The notes under the pieces were generated by a model. The model was not told the origin of the DNA. It worked only from the letters and a program-made list of their open reading frames with translations, and made no database searches. A program made the position numbers and the translations under genes. From contig JAUJYZ010001432.1 in the NCBI GenBank assembly GCA_033675265.1, positions 62,001 to 126,000 on the forward strand: a stretch of DNA of 64,000 nucleotides, read 5' to 3'. Of this stretch, positions 12,447-36,189 are shown piece after piece. This stretch comes from Actinostola sp. cb2023 (lineage: Eukaryota > Cnidaria > Anthozoa > Actiniaria > Actinostolidae). Position 1 is the stretch's first letter; each line of letters starts with the position of its first letter.

Positions 12447-12894
12447 CTCCTACAGTAAGCTTAGCTGGAGTATTTGGTATGCTTGCTGGTTTTATTGCCT
12501 CCATCATTGAGTCCCTGGGGGACTATTATTCTTGTGCACGCATGAGTGGTGCACCTCCTCCTCCCGTTCACGCCATAAACCGTGGTGTTGCTACAGAGGG
12601 CTTTGGGTGTTTGCTTGCTGGGGCCTGGGGAAGTGGAAATGGAACCACGTCATACAGTCAGAACATCGGAGCCATCGGTATTACAAAGGTAACATCTGAT
12701 TTAGTATATGATATAACGTGCGAATACTCAACTGGATAGAAATATCAAAAGGTCCAAATCCCAAAAAGTTATCGGCAGATTTCAAAGAAAATCAGCCAGA
12801 TAAGGATGTATGTTCTGGATATGTGCACCTCGATCAAACCACACACTAAACCTATTGCCATGGTACTCTCCACTACCGTGTACGTCAGTACAGA

Positions 12895-12940
12895 CCAGGG
12901 GCGTGGCTTCCTTGACGCACGACGCACACATGCGTACTTT
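12895..12940. mobile_element. Fragment of a CAGGGGCG-family end
   Basis: CAGGGGCGTGGCTTCCTTGA followed by ACGCACACATGCGTAC resembles the end of the 9301 element. No partner end was found in this intron (12689-13789), which otherwise shows nothing. Confidence 0.5.
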
Positions 12941-14119
12941 CAAAATCATCCAAAAAACTCGACTTTTGTTTCATCGTCAGTAGACAATTAACGACATTAA
13001 CCAACAACACGTATTCAGGCAACTCGACCGGACAATTTTAAATGGAACATGAGGAAAACAGCTTCAGTTTGCCATGTGCAAACATCAGCAAAACTTTGAA
13101 CATGGAAATGAAATTCAAGGGTAAGCATTTCTATCTTCAGTTCCACAGCAAAAGTCATTGCACTAATGCGCATGCTCCAGTGTCCAGCGGTGGTCTTCGG
13201 CGCGGGCTCGGATGAAACATGGGTTCTCTGTCGAAGCAGATGCTAAAATGAAGCTGTTTTCCTCAACATTTTGCTCCATTTACAATCGTCTCAAGTGTCG
13301 AAATTCACAATATTTCAGTCGAATCCACATAGGATAATTTGGTAAAATCCTTTATTGATATTTAGTTAAAGTTTGGCAAATGTTAAGTTCAAGAAATTTG
13401 AAATTTAAGTTTTGCTAAGCTGCTCGGCTGCCGTGGGCGCCTATCATATGCCGAGCCCGAAAAAGTATATAAGAACTGACTTTCTCCTGCATCAACAATA
13501 AGGAAGAATGTAAAAACAGTCGACCATTTTGGCTCGCCAAACGTAACTACAAAAAAAGTCGTAGTTTATATAAAGTGAGATAATCTTTAACCTGTAGAAT
13601 TTTAGATCTTAACTTTGAAGTAATTGTTTTAACTTTCGGTGTTTTCAGACATTTGACCGCGGTGTGTCCCTAGCTATGATATGGGGAGTTTGACCCACCC
13701 CTAACCGAAGCTAGCTTTCACCTTAAGGTGTCAAAAGGCATGGTGTCATGGCTATTTAAGTAATATGGTTTTGTTGCTACGATGTACAGGTTGGTAGCCG
13801 ACTAGTTATCCAGACAGCAGCGTTACTCATGCTGGTTCTTGGAATGTTTGGCAAGTTTGGTGCTCTGTTCACTACTATTCCTGTTCCCATCGTGGGTGGT
13901 GTAGTCATGGTCATGTTTGGTATGATTATAGCCATTGGCATTTCAAACTTACAATTTATTGACCTTAATTCGTCAAGAAATCTTTTTGTGTTGGGCTTCT
14001 CCTTGATACTGGGAATGGCTGTGCCTTTCTGGGTCAATGCTAATGGTGATGCCATCAAGACAGGTAATGTTAATCAACTCTGAAGTTCATTGCTTGCTTG
14101 CTTGTTCAAGCGAACAGCT

Positions 14120-14230
14120 TTCTCCATCCATCCATGCATTCGTCCATCCATCCATCCATGCATTCATCCATCCATCCATCCATCCATCCATCCATTCATT
14201 CATCGATCTATTAATCCATTCATTCATTTA
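14120..14230. repeat. (CCAT)n microsatellite in the SLC23 pseudogene intron
   Basis: Run of CATC/CATT tetranucleotides between exons b and c, ending just before the 14244 acceptor. Confidence 0.9.
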
Positions 14231-14555
14231 TTTACTTTGTACAGGTGTAAGGGAGATTGACCAAATCTTCAACTGAGGTCCTTCTGACCACAAACATGTT
14301 TGTAGCAGGGTTCGTTGGCTGTATTTTTGACAACACTGTTCCTGGTACACTGGACGAAAGAGGAATGATTACGTGGAGAGAACAAATACACGACCAAGCT
14401 GGTGATGCTGACAACACTGTTCGTAACGTCTACAATCTTCCGTTCTGCTTGAAAGGAATTTGTGAATACAAATTTAGTTTGTACCTTTTCTTCCTCATCA
14501 CCCACCTCGTCTAGTCGATACTGCAAGAGATAATGCAGCAGTCGAGCTCAAGTGA

Positions 14556-16349
14556 GCAAAACCAACGCACCGACAAATTAAAGATAGTCCCATACAGCTA
14601 GTAAGAGCAGAGCTGGCAGCCCAAGCCATCAGTTATGCAGAAAAATGAAAGAATGCTATTTGACCTAAACATTGAAATAAATGTACAATCTCATTTATGT
14701 TGTGATTATTTAGTTTCTGTGTCATTTTAGGCGGTTTTGTGGCATTTTTGGGAGATTTTCCCGCCTTTATACAGATCATGTATATCAGTAATACTGGCCT
14801 AACACAATGATTTCGGTGTAGCTCTTGGAGAGAATCTCGTCGACACTCAATTATTCCATCATATTTCCAAGCTTGTTTACGCGAGGTATTCATACCACCG
14901 GTTTTCATATCATCGAGCGAGCTAGAGCTGCCAGTTTCATCAAAACCAGACGTTTTTTCTTAGGTGGTCACTAGCATTCTGTTATTCAAGTAAGTTAATT
15001 TCAAAGTTTTGAACATTATCATCAGTCATTTAAGTAAATTTTCCTAATGAAAATGTCGTACACTGAAAACAAAATTAGTTTTAGGTCAAAAAGTCGATGA
15101 ATTTTCCATTAATCTGGCAGGTCGTTACGTCATTTCCATGTTTGCACAGGCAAATGACAGTCAAATGACAGTCAGTCAATCAGAGCGCGCACATACTATT
15201 TAAATTATTTTATAAATAGTGATCTCATCACTAGTACAATAACAAATGTATTTTATGGAGTTAGTGTTTACACTATGACTTGTTAGATCGTTATTATTGT
15301 TGTGTGCATTTTCAAAACCTTCTGTTTGAATTGTGCGATGAGCATACAAAACATTTGTTCATTTGTGAACCAGAAACTATACAGTAAGAGGTGCAAAGAT
15401 AGTTTACCGTACTCGACACCATAATTATAATCTTCAAACCTCAAATCAGCTCAACTTTATTCAAAAGTTCACCGGTCACCAGTTGTCAGTACTAGTCCGT
15501 CATATCGGTCAGTCAGTCAGTCAGTCAGTCTGTCTGTCTGTCAGTCAGTCAGTAAGCCATGCAAATCATGATTTCATGTATAACAGTCGTTGCCACGTTG
15601 AAAATACGTTTATTTGTTCAAAGTATTTCTAAATCTTAAAAATAAACGATACGCTCGCAGTCAGAGAGTCAAGTGCATGATCTATTCTGGGTAAGCTAGT
15701 GAAAATTACCTTCAAGACATCCTTATATGTGTACTGTGACTCACTACCCCCTCCCATTCCCTCCTCCTTCCCCCTCCCCTTGGAGAGCCATGTTCGCTGG
15801 CTATCTGTTACCCCAAAAGAGTTATGATTACGATTATTATTGTTATTATTATTATTGTTATTATTATTATTATTGTTATTATTGTTATTATTATTATTAA
15901 TATTATCATTATTATAATATTATTATTATTGTTATGATTATGATTATTAATATTATTATTAGTAGTTATTATTATTATTATTATTATTGTTGTTATTATT
16001 AATATAATTATTATAATTATTATTGTTAATATTTTTTATATTTTTTTTTATATTTTTATATATATGACTGTTCAACGCGGCGATTACACGGACCTTTCTT
16101 GCTTGCTCACTGTGAATACAACAACCGCAGAAACAATTGCAAGAGATGAGTCAGAAATTAAACGAGTTGAAATTGCAACGACAATATTGAAGATTTTTCT
16201 CAAAAACAGCAGTCTCCTCGCGCGCTTGCAACAAAATCGCGCACGCCGGCTCCCATGATCCGTTGCAGCACTATACAAGGCGTCTTAGCGCTACACAGTG
16301 AACTTTGCGAATTAGACAACGAAGATTATCCTTTGTTTACAAGCTTATT
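14556..16349. repeat. Intergenic stretch with (GTCA)n and (ATT)n microsatellites
   Basis: (GTCA)n at 15509-15556 and an interrupted ATT/GTT run at 15826-16035 lie between the SLC23 pseudogene and the 3' end of MTHFS. A 91-codon minus ORF (14633-14908) and a 64-codon ORF at 16064-16258 have no recognisable similarity. Nothing else seen. Confidence 0.7.
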
Positions 16350-27859
<11,510 letters not shown>

Positions 27860-28227
27860 TACGAATCTAAAATACTTCAAACATCGTTTGGTTACCCGTC
27901 TGCGAAGCGATATTGAAGGACAAAATGTTAAAACAGTCAGGCGTTCCTCTCAAAACCACAGGCAACCCAATCAATGTGTATTATTTATTTAATCAAAAAT
28001 AAATTCAAGCATTGAAATAAAGAACTGATTGCTGGGAAATCATAACTGATACCAAGGTCATTGCTCTTGGAAAGTTTTTGATAGCAAAATAAATTAAAAT
28101 GTACCGTTTTCTCGAGAAATGACCTCGACTGGTGCCCAATCTTTTCTGTAGTCACGGCCAGAACACAGAGAATCATTGAAGCAATGGCACACGATACGTA
28201 ATATAAGGATTTACTGATCTTTCCTCA
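27860..28227. promoter_or_regulatory. Shared divergent promoter interval, MTHFS / SWEET
   Basis: Only 368 bases separate the two start codons, which point away from each other. No TATA box was identified at a convincing position. The MTHFS-proximal part has CG-containing words (CGAAGCGATATTG, CAGGCGTTCC). Bidirectional control is inferred from spacing alone. Confidence 0.55.
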
Positions 28228-31200
28228 ATGGATTCCAAATTTATAATTTCTTTGACAGCTACAATTTCTCAGGTCGGTCTTCTACTAACTGGAATGTAAG
28301 TATCTTATAAAATTGATTTTAATTGAGAAAATAGACGGTTTTGAAATCTGAGTCAGTCATTGACTTTTCACTAGACAAGTACATGTACGTGTCGATTGCA
28401 GAGTTCCTCGTTTGTTTTAGTGAAGTTCAAGCGATTTGATCACGTACCACGCGATTAAATACCTTCATTATAGCAAGACTACTGTTCTAAATGTATTTAA
28501 TGCAGCTCTTGAAAGTGTTATTATACAGTAACATAGCCCTAGGAATTCAAAACATTTATTTTGTCAGGATTTTGTCGCCATATGAACGCTGTGTACACAG
28601 GAATCCCATTGAAATTTATGTTTTATTGACTTTTAAAATTTGTCTAATTTGAGTTGAAGAGTCAAAATTCTAAAAAAAACTCCTGTCAGTGCTCACCAAT
28701 CTGATGGCTCATTTGACTGAGCATTGCCTTTGGTTATTTGGGAGGCTTTTGTGTGTGTTATGTAATAAGGATGATAATTATGGGTTAAAGGTACATGTAC
28801 ATGTAATTATGAAACAGTACATGTAGATGTATTTATTATACGACGCATGGTTTTCGAGTGCAAATAAAGGCCAAAACGAGTGCAAATATGCGAGCGTATT
28901 ACACGGTTTACAAACCAGTTTGAACCAGTTTTGTTTTTCATCGAAAAAAAGAAAACATGTACTAAAAAATGACAGAAAACTACTTCTAAAGTAAATAGGG
29001 AAACACACAACAAGTTTTTAATGATATCTGTGTAGAAAATAAGAACAAAATGTTCACACAATCTTTTTGGTGAAAAAAGGGAGAAAAGCGAACGACAAAT
29101 CTCTTGAGCGCACACTCGATGGTGTATCGATTGCGTTTCACATTTGATTGCACATTTCACAAACAAAACACAAAAACAACATTTGTACGCTAACAAATAA
29201 GTAAAGAAAGAAAAAAGGACGTTGCTTTTGGTTATTTTACTTTTTGTCATATAATAAACAATTTAAAGTTGTGTAATACGGCTGGATATTTGTACTGGTT
29301 TGTTTGTATTTTGACTTGCCTACGGCTCGTCAAAATACGGCACGACTCGTCAAAATATCCAGCTGTATTACACAACTTCCCGTGTAATAACCTCTTTGTA
29401 CATATATCACATTGACCAAAAGGACAATAGAACAACGAATCTATAGAACAAATCTATTGTGTTACTGCCTTGTTCTATTGTTCACAATAGAACGAATCTA
29501 TTGCATTACTGCCTCGTTTTATTGTTCACTATAGAACAAATCTATTGTGTTACTGCCTTGTTCTATTGTTCACTATACATGTAGAACAAATCTATTGTGT
29601 TACTGCCTCGTTCTATTGTTCACAATAGTCAAATCTATTGCATTACTGCCTCATTCTATTCACAATAGAACAAATCTATTGCATTACTGCCTCGTTCTAT
29701 ATATTGTTCACAATAGAACAAATCTATTGCATTGCTGCCTCGAACAATAGAACAAATCTATTGCATTACTGCCTCGTTCTATTGTTCACTATAGAACAAA
29801 TCTATTGCATTACTGCCTCGTTCTATTGTTCACTATAGAACAAATCTATTGCATTACTGCCTCGTTCTATTGTTCACTATAGAACAAATCTATTGCATTA
29901 CTGCCTCGTTCTATTGTTCACTATAGAACAAATCTTTTGCATTACTGCCTCGTTCTATTGTTCACTATATAGAACAAATCTATTGCATTACTGCCTCGTT
30001 CTATTGTTCACTATAGAACAAATCTATTGCATTACTGCCTCGTTCTATTGTTCACTATAGAACAAATCTATTGCATTACTGCCTCGTTCTATTGTTCACT
30101 ATAGAACAAATCTATTGCATTACTGCCTCGTTCTATTGTTCACTATAGAACAAATCTATTGCATTACTGCCTCGTTCTATTGTTCACTATAGAACAAATC
30201 TATTGCATTACTGCCTCGTTCTATTGTTCACTATAGAACAAATCTATTGTGTTACTTCCTCGTTCTATTGTTCACTATATAGAACAAATCTATTGCATTA
30301 CTGCCTCGTTCTATTGTTCACTATAGAACAAATCTATTGCATTACTGCCTCGTTCTATTGTTCACTATAGAACAAATCTATTGTGTTACTTCCTCGTTCT
30401 ATTGTTCACTATATAGAACAAATCTAGATTGCATTACTGCCTCGTTCTATTGTTCACTATAGAACAAAACTATTGCATTACTGCCTCGTTCTATTCACTA
30501 TAGAACAAATCTACTGCATTACTGCCTCGTTCTATTGTTCACTATAGAACAAATCTATTGCATTACTGCCTCGTTCTATTGTTCACTATAGAACAAATCT
30601 ATTGCATTACTGCCTCGTTCTATTGTTCACTATAGAACAAATCTATTGCATTACTGCCTCGTTCTATTGTTCACTATATAGAACAAATCTATTGCATTAC
30701 TGCCTCGTTCTATTGTTCACTATAGAACAAATCTATTGTGTTACTTCCTCGTTCTATTGTTCACTATATAGAACAAATCTAGATTGCATTACTGCCTCGT
30801 TCTATTCACTATAGAACAAATCTATTGCATTACTGCCTCGTTCTATTGTTCACTATAGAACAAATCTATTGTGTTACTTCCTCGTTCTATTGTTCACTAT
30901 ATAGAACAAATCTAGATTGCATTACTGCCTCGTTCTATTGTTCACTATAGAACAAATCTATTGCATTACTGCCTCGTTCTATTCACTATAGAACAAATCT
31001 ATTGCATTACTGCCTCGTTCTATTGTTCACTATAGAACAAATCTATTGCATTACTGCCTCATTCTATTGTTCACTATAGAACAAATCTATTGCATTACTG
31101 TTCTATTGTTCACTATAGAACAAATCTATTGTGTTACTTCCTCGTTCTATTGTTCGCTATAGAACAAATCTATTGTGTTACTTCCTCGTTCTATTCACTA

Positions 31201-32295
31201 TAGAACAAATCTATTGTTACTTCCTCGTTCTATTGTTCACTATAGAACAAATCTATTGTGTTACTGCCTCGTTCTATAATGTTCACAATTTAGATTAATT
31301 CTAATTGTTTGATTCATTCTATTGTTTGAAGGTTCTTTTGGTCGATGTGATATACATGTAACCTTTACTGATAATATGAGACATATTGCTGTTATCATTG
31401 TGATTAACACAAATAAAACTTTTTACACGACGTATACAACATGTAGTTATTACATATAATATGTAATATAAGATATACATTTTTTCTTAGTTTTAGCAAA
31501 CGTTTTCGATCATTCGATCATCATCAGGTTCAATGCTGGAGGTCAATGGTGAATGAAATTAAATACTTAAATGATACCTCTAGGGAATAACTTTAGGTGA
31601 TAGGATTTAACTTGTTTGTTTAAGTCTGGTCTTAATTTAGCAATGTACAGGGCTTCCAGTGTTTTCCGTATTCCCAACGGGTACATGTAGCTTGTACTAA
31701 TAATGTTCCATTTGAACTTGTGATTAGGATTTTGAGCGCAGTGACGAGCAGGTTCTGAATGGCTGTTGGGCGTGCTGTGTTCTTTATTTAAAACATAGAT
31801 CAGCGTTCCTGGCTGTTTCACCAATTCCATGGTAAATTACGTGGGACTTGTGGATGTTTTTGTCCTTCAACTGTCCAGAACAAAGAGGAAATTTTCTTTG
31901 TTTTCCAGATGATTATGAATTTGTATTGGCCACGCGTGAAACGTTCCAACTTGCGTATATAAATGTAGTATTACTGCACATGTGATTAGCTAATGTAGTA
32001 ATTCCACCACAAGAAACCCTGCATGCACAGTAAAAAAAGCAGTTGGGGTATAATCCCAGAAGTCTGTGTTCATTTCAAATATTTTGAAGTGAACACAATA
32101 ATTTTTATTATTCACATTATTTTCTCTGGGATTTTCATTGGTCGAGAGACGACTATGTCACTGCAGATAACTTCCTGCTTTCGTTCTCCTTGACAATATA
32201 TGGCAGCTCGATTTTGTCTAGAGTTGTTGCTTAGGTGAGAGAAAATAATGTGAATGATAAAACAATATTTAATAAGTTTATTGAAATCGGGTTTT

Positions 32296-32326
<31 letters not shown>

Positions 32327-34584
32327 CTCAGAGCAGTTATTTATCTCTGCCTTCGGCATTGGCAAATAATTAATCTGCTCGCCATGCACTGACAAATCAC
32401 AATATTTTGTTCAACCTTGTCCAATACATGTATGTAATTGCTTATTATTTAAACTTAACTTCACACAAACACTAGTTTACATGTAGTACAACTACATGTA
32501 TAATGGTTAAACTACATGACATATCATGTACATGTATACCATCACACAGAAGAATGAATATGGCTGGAGCTTCTGTTACACTTTCAAATCATTCTGGTTG
32601 TTCTCTTTGAATTTTTAGTAATGTTTATGTCTGTTATATTTTAGTCAAATATGCTCAAAAATAATGAGAAATGGAAATACTGGACATGTGGCATTGTTTC
32701 CTTTTATTGCTTCCTGTTTGAGGTATGTTCCACTACATTTAAATGTACATATTTATCATTTACATTGTATATATATATATTTATCACACATGTACATTGT
32801 GTACAATAAACCTTTTGGTAAATGTATTTGCATAAACCATACTGCCTTTTTCATCATCATTATCATCACCATAATTATATATCTTCATCGCCATGGCTTA
32901 TCATTACTTACATGTAGGTCTTATTACCTGAGCGAGAGGTCTGTACGAGAGAATCCTGACCGAGGTCAGAATTGACTACAGACCTACCGAACCAAGATCG
33001 ATTCTGTCGTACAGACCCAGGAAGCTCAGTTAATAATGAGTGAATGAATGAATATCAACAATATCATCATCATTACCATTATCAACTACATGTACTGATG
33101 CTGCCAGTATTTCTTTGCTGAGCTGCTCTGTCACTGTGACTTATTACCATTATTACCATTATTATGTAATGTACTGATCAATGTTCATGTTCTTATTTGT
33201 AGTGGTACACTATGGACAAAGTATGGCTTGCTTACAAATGACTTCCCAATTACACTTGTTAGTGCAGCAGGAATGGTTTCACAAAGTATTTATATTTTTA
33301 TTTATTATGTCAACTCCAGAGATAAGGTAGGTTTGTATGTGTATACATGTACAATGTATGCATAGAATGTCAAGGGCTTGCACCCCAGCAATTGGCCAAT
33401 CTTAATTTAAATACATAAAATCAGACTTAGCCTCGCATTCAGGAGTAGCTTGTTTTGTTATTCTAATTTTTCCTTTTGTTTTGTATCTTGGAAGTTAGGC
33501 TAAGCTGAATTTCAAGTATTTTTAAGATCGGTCAATAGAGAGGTAGAGAGGGAAGAAAGGAACGGGTCATCTGGTCACACAAGCTGCCATTCTAACTTTC
33601 ATGAATTCCTAATTCCTCTCTCTCTCCTCATGATCTCTGTAGACTGCAAAACAGTCCCTACTTTTTTTGTGAAACTCTGCCGAGAGGAGTTGAAGTTTGA
33701 TTGAGTCATTGATCGGGCTGTGAGAGAAAGACATGTACAAACATTCAGTGCTACCCTGGGTGCCAGAGGTCCTTGAGGAGAGTAAAAATGCATCTCTCCC
33801 CTTCTTGCCTCACTCCCCTCAGGTCTTTTCCTTTCGTCTCATTCTCTCGCCACCCTATCAACGACTCGATCAAACTTCAACTACAATCTACATGTATTCT
33901 CGACGGAGTTTCGGGAAAAACGGTAGGGACAGAGGGTAACATACTCACCTACATGTATGTACATGTATGCCCTGGCAAAATTGGCCAATTTTTCTATGAG
34001 TATAATTTATTCTTGTTGTTGTTGTTGTTGTTGTTGTTATTAATATTAATATAATTTAAATATTTCTTCTCCCCAGAAAAATGTGATGCTAAAGATACTA
34101 TGGTCATTTTTAGGAGTAACGTCAGTGTTGTCGTACGTCAAATATTATGTTCAAGACACTGAAACAGCAATTATACACCTGGGTTTCGTGTCCAGTGGGT
34201 TTTCTGTTGCAGTATATGGTTCACCTCTTGTGTCATTGGTAAGGTCTAAATTCTCTCTCCCCCTCACAGTCTCCCCTCGGTCCTCTGGTACCCAGGGTAG
34301 TCTGAACGTGTAGTTGCTTGTAGCACAAATTATGACATAATAATATTCTTTACTGAGAAAATAGGACTGAGCTAGAGTTGTTTTTCCTATATTACAGGCT
34401 ACAGTCATACAAAAGAAAAGTACCGAATGCCTCACATTTTCACTGTGTCTTGCAAACTTCATTGTGTCATTGCAATGGTGCATGTATGGCCACATTGTAC
34501 AAGATAATTTTATCAAAGTAAGTATAGAAATTATTGTGTGAATGATATACTTTTTGATTATTATTATTATTTTCATTATTATTT

Positions 34585-34644
<60 letters not shown>

Positions 34645-35409
34645 GTTTTATTATTCCAGTTTTCCTCCCTCAAAAACAACAACGAACTGAACGAAAATGG
34701 GGCTGAAGTAGCAGGCAGCTCTATTGCTTGATTTCATTAGACGTCATTTCCGGTCTCGTGAGGAATTTTCAAGTCTAAAATTATACTAAAATATAGAACA
34801 AATAGATTCCACTTTGCCGTGCGTCTGTGCACAGAAGACGTGGAAATGTGGTTGGGCACAGACAGCCACCCTACTCGAATTCGAATCCTTCTGATTAATT
34901 ATTCTTTGGACTTTGACAAGTGACCGTTGAATAGAGGGTGGTCGCTTAATGGAGGGCATGCTCGAGAATCCAGCGGTGCACCGCTGAATTCTCGAGCATG
35001 AATGGAGGGCCGCATATATGGTGGTTTAATAATAACTGTAACTAAAATTTATATAGCGCTTTACATTTACGATACTAAAGTGTAAAAAAGAAAAGAAAAC
35101 CTAGAAATCTATAAAATATGGTTTGCAATAAATCCCTTGAAATTTAAATTGCAAAGACACAGAGGCCTAGCTAGGTCATGTTGGTGGTGAAAACAAGAAC
35201 CGGGCACCAACATGGCCGCCATGACGATGACGTCACGTGCAAATCAGCAATACAGGTTTGACTACTTTTTTAATTTCTTTCAGTTACCAAATGGACTTGG
35301 AGTACTGTTGAGTTCTGTGCAACTATCTCTCTTTGTTTGCTATCCAACAGTACCACAAAAGACAATAACGTACACTCCAGACTCGAAACCTTCAAAGTTG
35401 GAAGTATAA
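28228..35409 (+). CDS. SLC50A1 (SWEET): SWEET-type sugar transporter, complete
   Basis: Seven-helix sugar facilitator of the MtN3/saliva family, which moves mono- or disaccharides down their gradient across plasma or Golgi membranes. Six exons join in frame: 28228-28295 (MDSKFIISLTATISQVGLLL), 32645-32722 (VALFPFIASCL), 33203-33326 (GTLWTKYGLLTNDFPITLVS, AGMVSQSIYIFIYY), 34077-34238 (ending GSPLVSL), 34398-34517 (ATVIQKKSTECLTF, WCMYGHIVQDNF) and 35284-35409 (LPNGLGVLLSSVQLSLFV, stop). The total is 678 bases, 225 residues (human 221). Both MtN3 repeats are visible, with family motifs P-F near residue 40, KYGLL, GSPL, and KST-x2-(M/L)-x-F before the second repeat. Introns are GT-AG; intron 1 is 4.35 kb. 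In corals such a carrier could handle algal photosynthate, but that is inference. Confidence 0.95.
29256..29385. mobile_element. Small palindromic MITE, AAGTTGTGTAATACGGCTGG ends
   Basis: Complementary arms at both ends, with an internal GACTCGTCAAAATA direct/inverted motif. Lies just before the minisatellite in SWEET intron 1. Confidence 0.75.
29436..31276. repeat. 44-bp minisatellite, about 40 copies, in SWEET intron 1
   Basis: The unit is CTCGTTCTATTGTTCACTAT followed by AGAACAAATCTATTGCATTA and CTGC. Each unit contains a 7-bp stem (GTTCTAT / ATAGAAC), so every monomer can fold. Variants such as TGTGTTACTTCC recur as blocks, showing higher-order duplication. ORFs across it (YCLVLLFTIEQI repeats) are by-products. 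Confidence 0.95.
31499..31835 (-). pseudogene. Penelope-like element, C-terminal fragment with 3' hammerhead-like motif
   Basis: Minus strand reads SEPARHCAQNPNHKFKW, then RKTLEALYIAKLRPDLNKQV, the C-terminal GIY-YIG-linked region typical of Penelope-like retroelements. Upstream domains are absent. Just downstream (31501-31527) is a hammerhead-like core. Truncated and inactive; in SWEET intron 1. Confidence 0.7.
31501..31527 (-). ncRNA. Candidate hammerhead ribozyme core
   Basis: On the minus strand: CTGATGA, then T-GATC-GAAT-GATC (a 4-bp stem II), then GAAA and ACG. This order is the conserved hammerhead core, and such ribozymes are known in Penelope-like elements. Stems I and III are not verified. 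Confidence 0.55.
32110..32410. repeat. Two overlapping inverted repeats in SWEET intron 1
   Basis: ACATTATTTTCTCT (32115) pairs with AGAGAAAATAATGT (32240), and AAATATTGTGATTTGTCAGTG pairs with its complement near 32385-32405. The internal block GGTCGAGAGACGACTA also occurs at 53692. Confidence 0.7.
32925..33045. repeat. Imperfect palindrome with GGTCTGTACGA(G/C)AGAATC arms
   Basis: Arms near 32937 and 33010 flank a central inverted GAGGTCAGAATTG block. Short MITE-like hairpin in SWEET intron 2. Confidence 0.65.
33752..34303. repeat. Inverted TACCCTGGGTNCCAGAGG ends flanking SWEET exon 4
   Basis: CTACCCTGGGTGCCAGAGG (33752) and its mirror (to 34303) match the ends of the Pack-MULE at 7593, but here they enclose SWEET exon 4 (34077-34238). 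No matching 9-bp duplication is seen (CATTCAGTG versus TCTGAACGT), so these may be two unrelated end fragments. Confidence 0.6.
34559..34643. repeat. (ATT)n microsatellite in SWEET intron 5
   Basis: ATT/ATTTTC units just after the exon 5 donor. Confidence 0.9.
34957..35001. repeat. Near-perfect 44-base hairpin
   Basis: CATGCTCGAGAATCCAGCGG pairs with CCGCTGAATTCTCGAGCATG around a 4-base TGCA centre, one mismatch. In SWEET intron 5; function unknown. Confidence 0.8.
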
Positions 35410-36053
35410 GCAATCTTTTTAAACCACAAAGTGTCCACCGAAAAGACAAGTATGTCCAAGTTAACGATCGGACTTGAGTTCGAGGGTCGAGAAAGAGCTC
35501 CAGTAAGAATGAAAGCCATTGAAAGACTCAGTGGCCCTGTTCTCAAAGTCCAGGAAACACCCGATAAAAGAGAACTATATTTCTAATGTAATTTATAGCT
35601 GCGAAAAATAAATGTGGGTAAACCCATGGACGTCAAAAATACGACTGAAACATTACGTCTTTGTCGAACCTTTTAGAACGGATTTCACTCTGATGTCGAA
35701 CCACAACAAACCCGCGAATGGAGTCGTTTTCGTGTAAGCAGGAACTGAGCTACATATTTAACAATGAGACCACAACGAATCCGAGTTGTCTATATTGTGT
35801 TATGGTTAAAATATTTTCCACTGCTCCAAAAAATAGGAAAGATACATGCATATAAATCAATATTATGTATTGTTGTTTTTCACTGGCTTGCGGCCATTCT
35901 TGCGAACAAAAAGTGAAACGGCAAAGTACAAACTCGCCTCTGTATCTGTTCGTAATTATCAAAATAAGAACTTTAGGTGATGCATACGTAAGCCTAGTTT
36001 CATCCAAAGCGAATTATTCCTCCTTTTATTATGCTTGTGGTTATGGATATGCA
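35410..36053. other. No feature recognised
   Basis: 3' flank of SWEET. Candidate poly-A signals are AT-rich only (AAAAATAAATG near 35605). No gene-like ORF. Confidence 0.5.
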
Positions 36054-36189
36054 TCACATCCATACGTTCAAAACCCCACGGGGAACACCTATTTTAAGAT
36101 TACGATTACGATTAAAATGGCGTATTTTGACGTTGGTACACGATCGCAATTTAATCACTGATTTGACGATTTCTGGATAGATCGCTCCT

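Larger units (their letters stand above)
11190..14555 (+). pseudogene. SLC23 (pseudogene): SLC23-type transporter, C-terminal half, disrupted
   Basis: Three SLC23 exons remain. Exon a was 11190-11210 plus 12456-12688 (QWGTPT joined to [13 protein letters not shown], including the family signature [12 protein letters not shown] and the [10 protein letters not shown] loop); it is split by a 1.24 kb insertion. Exon b is 13790-14063 (VGSRLVIQTAALLM to NGDAIKTG, with NSSRNLFVLGFS). Exon c is 14245-14555 and carries EVLLTTNMFVAGFVG, DNTVPGTLDERG and a tail ending VDTARDNAAVELK. In exon c a stop follows DQIFN at 14273, and the tail is again in another frame after KFSLY, so at least two frameshifts are present. 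Splice sites and phases otherwise fit. No N-terminal exons occur between 8.7 and 11.2 kb. Non-functional as a transporter unless the assembly is wrong. Confidence 0.85.

Noticed and set aside
29436..31276. Regular 44-bp repeats that could suggest a CRISPR array
   Set aside because: Units are contiguous, with no unique spacers, and lie in an intron of an animal gene.
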